Both the position numbers and the translations under genes were made by a program. From the NCBI GenBank assembly GCA_964247295.1, contig CAXTTV010000167.1, positions 1 to 10,942 of the forward strand: a stretch of DNA of 10,942 nucleotides, read 5' to 3'. This stretch comes from CAXTTV01 sp964247295. Lineage in GTDB: Bacteria > Chloroflexota > Ktedonobacteria > Ktedonobacterales > Ktedonobacteraceae. Shown here piece by piece: positions 6,235 through 10,942 of the stretch. Numbering within the stretch: the first letter of the stretch is position 1; every line of letters starts with the position of its first letter. Below the pieces are notes generated by a model. It did not search any database and was not told where the DNA came from. It was given only the letters and a program-made list of their open reading frames with translations.

Positions 6235-7890
6235 ATGCCAAGACCGATCTACGTGATTGGACACAAAAATTCAGACCTGGACTCAGTATGCTCCGCATAT
6301 GCTTATGCAAAGCTATTAAATTTACAAGGTGAAGAGCAGGCTATCCCCGCCCGCAATGGGGAACTGAAACCAGAGATCCGCTTTGTGCTGGACCGCTATC
6401 AGGTTGAGGCTCCAGAGGCTATCGACGATCTCTATCTCCAGGTTCGCGATGTAATGCGTCGCGGGGTCATTAGCGCCCGCGTTGACCAGCCTCTACTAGA
6501 GGCCGGCCAGCTTCTACAAGAGCACAATCGCCGCTCTATGCCTGTTCTGGATGAAGAAGGCAAAGTTCACGGCATTATCGGCACAGAAGATTTCGCGAAA
6601 CTCTTTTTCAATGACCTCGATCCCCGCGAGGTTAATCGCATTCCTCTCTACCGTGAAAATCTTGTGCGCGTCCTCAAGGGCCGGGTTCTGGTTGAGGGCC
6701 GCCGCAAACTGGGCAATCGCGTCCTGATTGGAGCGATGGATGCCGAGACAATGGTGGATTATATTGAACCAGGTTGTCTGATTGTGATGGGGGATCGGGA
6801 GGACGCACAGATCCGGGCGATTGAGGCCGGGGCCGCCGCTTTGATTATCACTGGCGATCTCCTGGTTTCCGAACGCACGCTGAAGGCCGCTCGCAAAAAC
6901 GGTGTGCTGTTGATCAGCACGGGCCATCATACGTTTACTGTGGTCCGCCTGATTAATCTGAGTATCTGCACTTCTGATATTATGAATCGGGAGTTTGATT
7001 CCTGCCGACCTAATGATCTTATGAGTGAAGTCCAACATACCCTGGCACGCCGCCGTTCGCTTCCAGTTGTGGATGACAATGGCAAGCTAGTCGGCTATAT
7101 CTCCCGATCTGATATGTTGAACGCTCGCCCCAAGCGTGTGTTTCAGGTTGATCATAATGAACGCACTCAAGCGGTTGACGGGATTGAGGATGCTGAGTTA
7201 CTGGGCATTATCGACCACCATCGCATCGCCGATGTGCATACAAACAAGCCGATTATGTTTCGGGCCGATCCTGTTGGATGCACAGGTACAATTATTACCG
7301 CGCTTTATCATGAGGAGGAGATTGAGATCCCACGCGAGGTCGCGGGCCTGCTGCTCGCGGGTCTGCTCTACGATACCTTGATTCTCCGCTCACCTACCTG
7401 CACTCCAAAAGACGAGCGTGTCGCGGCAGAGCTGGCGGCGATCGCGGGCGAGGATATTGAGGAGTATGGCCAGGCAATTTTTGCCGCCGCTGCTACTGAG
7501 ATTAATGAGCGTACCGCTGAAGAGCTGATCACTTCCGACTTTAAGGAGTTTTCCGTTCAGGGGACGACATTTGCTATTGGTACGGTGGAGACCGCCAGCC
7601 CGGCAACAATCGAGCAGCGCCGTATTGAGATCCTCGATACTATGCATCAACTGGTAAGTGAACGGGGTTACGCCTCACTACTCTTTATGATTGTGGATAT
7701 TATCAATATGCGCTGTCATATGATGATCTACGGCGGTGAACAGGCGGCGGCGGATGTCTTTGGCTCACCTTTAGAGGTGGATGGACATTCTATTGAGGTT
7801 GAGGGTCTGGTCTCGCGAAAAAAGCAGGTTGTGCCTCTCCTCCCCCGCATTCAGCTTGCAATGGCGGAAGCCGGGATGGTGAATGTTTAA
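6235..7890 (+). CDS. ppaC: Manganese-dependent inorganic pyrophosphatase with CBS and DRTGG domains
   Basis: A family II (DHH) pyrophosphatase, 551 residues, which hydrolyses cytosolic pyrophosphate to phosphate and so pulls biosynthetic reactions forward. Order: N-terminal DHH part with GHKNSDLDS (metal ligands H10, D14, D16); CBS 1 at about 71-125; DRTGG-type insert at about 130-245; CBS 2 at about 248-298; then the rest of the DHH domain with VDHNE (D306), IDHH (H328, H329), PVGCTGT and LLYDT (D380); and a DHHA2 domain ending in the substrate loop SRKKQ (527-531). All expected metal ligands are present, so it should be active. Plain family II enzymes are about 310 residues; the extra length is the regulatory insert. 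In characterised relatives CBS domains bind AMP/ADP and diadenosine polyphosphates to tune activity, so energy-state control is inferred. Transcribed from its own promoter and ended by a terminator. Confidence 0.93.
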   Translation: MPRPIYVIGHKNSDLDSVCSAYAYAKLLNLQGEEQAIPARNGELKPEIRFVLDRYQVEAPEAIDDLYLQVRDVMRRGVISARVDQPLLEAGQLLQEHNRRSMPVLDEEGKVHGIIGTEDFAKLFFNDLDPREVNRIPLYRENLVRVLKGRVLVEGRRKLGNRVLIGAMDAETMVDYIEPGCLIVMGDREDAQIRAIEAGAAALIITGDLLVSERTLKAARKNGVLLISTGHHTFTVVRLINLSICTSDIMNREFDSCRPNDLMSEVQHTLARRRSLPVVDDNGKLVGYISRSDMLNARPKRVFQVDHNERTQAVDGIEDAELLGIIDHHRIADVHTNKPIMFRADPVGCTGTIITALYHEEEIEIPREVAGLLLAGLLYDTLILRSPTCTPKDERVAAELAAIAGEDIEEYGQAIFAAAATEINERTAEELITSDFKEFSVQGTTFAIGTVETASPATIEQRRIEILDTMHQLVSERGYASLLFMIVDIINMRCHMMIYGGEQAAADVFGSPLEVDGHSIEVEGLVSRKKQVVPLLPRIQLAMAEAGMVNV

Positions 7891-7907
7891 TCTCTTTTGA
7901 TGGCACT

Positions 7908-7963
7908 ATGGGAATCGCCGAGGCTGCTCATAAAAAGCTTGCACTGGTGGTTCCCATCTTTTT
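7908..7963 (+). terminator. Rho-independent terminator after the pyrophosphatase gene
   Basis: ATGGGAA (7908-7914) pairs with TTCCCAT (7951-7957), and the stem continues inward for five more pairs (TCGCC with GGTGG, two G-U). A long loop is closed and a TTTTT tract follows at 7959-7963. It begins 18 nt after the stop codon. Confidence 0.65.
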
Positions 7964-8228
7964 ATTGATTCGCAAAATGTCTTCCTCGTTTATTCTTTAA
8001 AGCTTTTTCCAAACCTGCCTCTTCAAATACGTTAAGTGCTCCCTCTGCTATTAAGTTTCATGGAGCCACACACCACTTTTCAGTCAGTTGCGACCGCTCC
8101 GGGTTTGTTTGTAGTTTTTAGAAAACCACTTCTTGCCTTTTGCCTCAGGGTGATACTATGTTTTCAGAAGATCCCTTGACACTCGTATCTTTACCTTAAA
8201 AAATTTAGCGATAAGGAGTAACACGGTT
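7964..8228. other. Non-coding spacer before the ABM-domain gene
   Basis: Together with the terminator just before it, this makes a 338-bp gap without a convincing gene. It is T-rich on the plus strand, and short frames lack start signals. Apart from the candidate promoter and ribosome-binding site at its right end, no repeat, RNA gene or conserved structure was recognised. Confidence 0.5.
8176..8204 (+). promoter_or_regulatory. Candidate promoter of the ABM gene and ligA
   Basis: A perfect TTGACA (8176-8181), then 17 nt and AAAAAT (8199-8204, four of six to the -10 consensus). It is followed by AAGGAG (8213-8218), 10 nt before ATG 8229. The -10 is weak, but the region is very A-rich. No promoter is seen in the 59-bp gap before ligA, so this may drive both genes. 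Confidence 0.45.
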
Positions 8229-8531
8229 ATGATTACTGAGATCGCGCTTTTTACGGCGCTCCCCGACAAGGAAGATGAGCTCGGACAGGCTATTCTGCGG
8301 GGTCTGGAGATTATTCGCCGGCAGCCCGGCTGCATCTCCGCAAAGGTTGAGCGCGGCATTGAGCGGCCCGATCAATATCTACTGACAAATGTCTGGACAA
8401 CGCTCGAAGCTCATACGGTTGATTTTCGCGGTGGCCCTCTCTTTCCCCAATGGAGAGCTACAATCGCGAATCTTTTCCAGACCAATCCTGAAGTCTTTCA
8501 TTACCAGGATCTTTCCACACAATCAGAATAG
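8229..8531 (+). CDS. Small ABM-domain (antibiotic biosynthesis monooxygenase-like) protein
   Basis: A 100-residue protein with the dimeric ferredoxin-like alpha/beta-barrel fold of the ABM family. This covers quinol monooxygenases, heme-degrading IsdG-type enzymes and many uncharacterised stress proteins. Seen: a first strand ITEIALFTALPDKEDE, a helix to about residue 32, then QPGCISAKVERGIERPDQYLLTNVW, and a second helix starting EAHTVDFRGG; the ending ...PEVFHYQDL is typical. Length matches the family. Substrate and even enzymatic activity cannot be told from sequence; YgiN-type (quinol) or detoxifying roles are possible. The start is supported by AAGGAG 10 nt upstream. It lies 59 bp before ligA on the same strand, so it may be co-transcribed, but a shared function is not evident. 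Confidence 0.85.
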   Translation: MITEIALFTALPDKEDELGQAILRGLEIIRRQPGCISAKVERGIERPDQYLLTNVWTTLEAHTVDFRGGPLFPQWRATIANLFQTNPEVFHYQDLSTQSE

Positions 8532-8590
8532 ATATGTAAGAGAGATCCGCTCACGAAACAGGCTATTTTCTTTTTCTGGAGATATATTTT

Positions 8591-10687
8591 ATGGATAATC
8601 AATTTCATGAGGACCAGGATAACGAGGCTCAGGAAGGGCTACCACTAAGTAATGTCTCTCTAAAGGAGACCGGTGGTAGTAAAGAGGAACAACTTGAACA
8701 ATATGTCGCCGATCTTCGTCGCCAGATTGAGGACGCGAACTATCAATATTATGTCCAGAATAACCCTACACTGACCGATGCTGAATATGATCAGTTGATG
8801 CGCGAGCTTCAAAAATTGGAAGCAGAACACCCCGAGATTCAATCTCCAGATTCACCAACACAGCGAGTTGGAGCCGGCCCGGTCCAAGATGTGCCCCAAC
8901 ACTACCATCCGGTCCCGATGCTCAGTCTCGCTAATGCTCGTAGCGAGGAGGAACTCCAGGCCTGGCATAAACGCGCTCAAAATATTCTACCAGGGGCGAC
9001 TTTTGAGTATGTCTGCGAACTTAAAATCGACGGCCTGGCGATGGCCCTGACCTATGAACATGGGCGGCTGACGATTGGCGCGTCACGCGGCGATGGGCTG
9101 GTCGGCGAAGATTGGACGCCCAATGTGCGCACGATTCGGACGATTCCCCAGAAGCTGCGCGGAAATCGCATTCCTGAACGGGTGGAGATCCGGGGTGAGA
9201 TCTATATGTCTACGAAAAGCTTTGAGAAACTGAATACGCAGATGCAAAACGAAAAGCTTTTCGCGAATCCCCGCAATGCCGCCGCTGGCTCCCTCCGTCA
9301 GAAAGATCCCCGCATCACTTCCCTGCGCGCCCTCGACTTTTTCGGCTATCAGATCGGCTATATTCAAGGGATGGATGTCCAGAGCCAGTGGGAGACGTTG
9401 GAACTGATCCGTGAGTGGGGTTTTCCCGTTAATCCGAATATTCAGTTCGCGAAAGATCTGGAAGGGGTGATGAAGTTCTGTGAGAAGTGGGAGCAGGAAC
9501 GCTTTAACCTGCCCTATGAGATCGACGGTGTGGTGATCAAGATCAATGATCTGGTGCAACAGCAGGAGATGGGCGTGGTTGCGCGAGATCCCCGCTGGGC
9601 GATTGCCTTCAAATATCCTCCTATCCAGGTCGCGACAAAGCTGCTGGATATCCGCATCAATATCGGGCGCACCGGCTCGGTTAATCCCTGGGCCCTGCTA
9701 GAACCAATCAATATTCGCGGCGTCACTGTCTCCAGGGCCTCTCTCCATAACGAGGGCGATGTCCAGCGACGCGATCTACGGATCGGCGATTGGGTGCTGG
9801 TCCAACGAGCTGGTGAGGTGATTCCGCAGGTTGTGAAACCGATCGTTGAGCGCCGTATAGGAGAGGAAGAGGTTTACCACATCCCGACCCACTGCCCCAT
9901 CTGCGACACTCCAATCCAGAAAATCGAAGACGAGGCGATGGCTTACTGCCCAAACACGAACTGCCCGGCCCGGCTGGTTGAGAGCATTATTCACTTCACC
10001 TCAAAGGGCGCGATGGATCTGGAAACGATCGGCGAGAAGATGAGCGAGCAATTGGTCACCACTGGCTATATCAAAGATGTCTCCGACTTCTACAATCTAA
10101 CACGAGACCAGCTCCTGGCTCTGGAAGGGATCAAAGAGAAAAGCGCCGATAATATGCTGAAGGCGATTGAGGATAGCAAAGGGCGCTCGTTCGCGCGCCT
10201 GCTTTTCGCGATCAACATCCGCTATGTCGGAGAGAAGACCGCGCAGATCCTGGCTCGCGATTTTGAACATATCGACGCCTTACTTCAGGCCAGTGAAGAA
10301 GACATCATCAAGCTAGAGGGGATTGGTCCTAAAGTCGGGCACAGCGTCTACACCTGGTTCCAGGTAGAGCAGAACCGCGATCTCATAGAGCGCCTCCGCA
10401 AGGCCGGCGTCAATATGCGCGAGGAAAGGCAGGAGGTCAGTGGTCCTCTGGTTGGACAAAGCTTTATACTTACCGGTCGCCTGGAGAGCATGTCTCGCCC
10501 GGTCGCGGAGGAAGCCCTGAAGGGACTTGGTGGGACCATCGCTTCCAGCGTCAGTAAAAAGCTCTCACACCTGATCGTTGGAGAAGACGCTGGCTCTAAA
10601 CTGACAAAAGCTCAGAAGGCAGGCGTCCCCATCCATAATGAGCAGTGGCTGATCGAGCTGTTCAAAGAGCATAACGTCTCGCTGTAA
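8591..10687 (+). CDS. ligA: NAD-dependent DNA ligase
   Basis: Seals 3'-OH/5'-phosphate nicks using NAD+ during replication and repair; essential in most bacteria. 698 residues, against about 670 usual, because of an acidic, poorly conserved lead of about 35 residues. Domain Ia begins at LRRQIEDANYQYYV (42-55) and contains the YDQLM NAD-binding segment. The adenylation domain has the catalytic lysine K145 in the KIDG motif, SRGDG at 165-169, EIRGE at 199-203, NPRNAAAGSLRQ at 226-237, and DGVVIKIN at 312-319. The OB fold carries GRTGSVNP at 359-366. The zinc finger is C435, C438, C453, C458. Helix-hairpin-helix repeats lie at about 500-600 (LEGIKEKSAD, LEGIGPKVG), and a BRCT domain covers about 617-698 (FILTGRLESMSR). 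All catalytic and zinc residues are present. Start supported by GGAG 11 nt upstream. Followed by a hairpin and the convergent glyA gene. Confidence 0.98.
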   Translation: MDNQFHEDQDNEAQEGLPLSNVSLKETGGSKEEQLEQYVADLRRQIEDANYQYYVQNNPTLTDAEYDQLMRELQKLEAEHPEIQSPDSPTQRVGAGPVQDVPQHYHPVPMLSLANARSEEELQAWHKRAQNILPGATFEYVCELKIDGLAMALTYEHGRLTIGASRGDGLVGEDWTPNVRTIRTIPQKLRGNRIPERVEIRGEIYMSTKSFEKLNTQMQNEKLFANPRNAAAGSLRQKDPRITSLRALDFFGYQIGYIQGMDVQSQWETLELIREWGFPVNPNIQFAKDLEGVMKFCEKWEQERFNLPYEIDGVVIKINDLVQQQEMGVVARDPRWAIAFKYPPIQVATKLLDIRINIGRTGSVNPWALLEPINIRGVTVSRASLHNEGDVQRRDLRIGDWVLVQRAGEVIPQVVKPIVERRIGEEEVYHIPTHCPICDTPIQKIEDEAMAYCPNTNCPARLVESIIHFTSKGAMDLETIGEKMSEQLVTTGYIKDVSDFYNLTRDQLLALEGIKEKSADNMLKAIEDSKGRSFARLLFAINIRYVGEKTAQILARDFEHIDALLQASEEDIIKLEGIGPKVGHSVYTWFQVEQNRDLIERLRKAGVNMREERQEVSGPLVGQSFILTGRLESMSRPVAEEALKGLGGTIASSVSKKLSHLIVGEDAGSKLTKAQKAGVPIHNEQWLIELFKEHNVSL

Positions 10688-10689
10688 GC

Positions 10690-10723
10690 AAAAAACAGGG
10701 GAGAGAGCAATCTCTCTCCCCTG
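10690..10723 (-). terminator. Terminator between ligA and glyA, oriented for glyA
   Basis: A perfect 12-bp stem (10696-10707 with 10712-10723) with a CAAT loop. On its left side is a run of six A (10690-10695), which on the minus strand is a U6 tract directly after the stem. This is an ideal intrinsic terminator for glyA. Reading plus, the stem starts 9 nt after the ligA stop but is followed by CCCGAACATTTTC without an immediate T-run, so ligA termination here would be weaker. Confidence 0.85.
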
Positions 10724-10742
10724 CCCGAACATTTTCTAGAAG

Positions 10743-10942
10743 CTAGATATACTTCATCTCAACAAAACGTCCGCGTAGCGCGTGAACGCCATCCTTCACA
10801 TTTTTGCCTCGAATAGCATCGTTCATTAGCTGAGCCAGTTCACCCATTGCGCGCTCATCCATCCCGAAGCGCGTCATCTCCGGCACACCAATGCGCAATC
10901 CCGAGGGATTCCTGGGATCTGTATCGCCGGGCAACATATTGT
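10743..10942 (-). CDS. glyA: Serine hydroxymethyltransferase, C-terminal part only
   Basis: The last 66 residues of a PLP enzyme that interconverts serine and glycine while loading one-carbon units on tetrahydrofolate. The frame is open to the right edge, so the start and the active-site lysine lie outside the window. Recognised by the family C-terminal segment: NMLPGDTDPRNPSGLRIG, which corresponds to the family's ...P.SGIRIG region, then VPEMTRFGM, ELAQLM and VHALRGRF near the end. The Met at 10937 is internal, not a start. It faces ligA across 55 bp that hold its intrinsic terminator. Confidence in the family is high, although only a tail is visible. Confidence 0.93.
   Translation of the reverse strand, partial: NMLPGDTDPRNPSGLRIGVPEMTRFGMDERAMGELAQLMNDAIRGKNVKDGVHALRGRFVEMKYI

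Noticed and set aside
9083..9559. 158-residue minus-strand frame inside ligA
   Set aside because: Lies wholly opposite conserved ligase motifs; a codon-bias shadow.

Overview
The window looks like chromosomal DNA of a free-living bacterium, most likely a Chloroflexota of the Ktedonobacteria type. This is an inference from the mix of proteins and not from a marker gene. The mix is a ubiquitin-like/YukD domain joined through one membrane anchor to a WD40 propeller, a large CBS/DRTGG pyrophosphatase, small lineage-specific membrane and zinc-finger proteins, and a medium GC content. No rRNA, tRNA, CRISPR array or intact insertion sequence was seen. Both ends cut through genes.

Layout. Positions 1-839 (minus) hold dihydropteroate synthase, lacking only its extreme C-terminus, with a good promoter behind it. 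Positions 936 to about 1635 (minus) hold a decayed TnpB (IS200/IS605-type) remnant. Next come a small helix-turn-helix protein (1831-2052) and a membrane-anchored multi-zinc protein (2237-2734). They are separated by a perfect 15-bp inverted repeat that overlaps a candidate promoter. A polyprenyl diphosphate synthase (2799-3914) converges with, and overlaps by 4 bp, the minus-strand YukD-like/WD40 membrane protein (3911-5539). A divergent spacer leads to an unrecognised exported membrane protein (5733-6173) and a CBS/DRTGG family II pyrophosphatase (6235-7890). The pyrophosphatase's promoter begins inside the stop codon of the gene before it, and a rho-independent terminator follows it. After a 338-bp spacer come a small ABM-domain protein (8229-8531) and NAD-dependent DNA ligase (8591-10687), probably co-transcribed. 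A strong hairpin whose U-tract faces left ends the convergent glyA gene, whose C-terminus fills 10743-10942.

How the genes work together. Most genes are independent housekeeping functions: folate synthesis, isoprenoid chain elongation, pyrophosphate removal, DNA joining, and serine/glycine one-carbon metabolism. folP and glyA both serve one-carbon metabolism but lie at opposite ends with no sign of co-regulation. The least explained parts are the 1.7-2.75 kb accessory stretch (TnpB scar, HTH gene, palindrome, zinc-finger membrane protein) and the YukD-like/Tat-like/WD40 protein. No clear new multi-gene system can be demonstrated. The HTH-palindrome-zinc-protein arrangement is the best candidate for an undescribed regulatory module.
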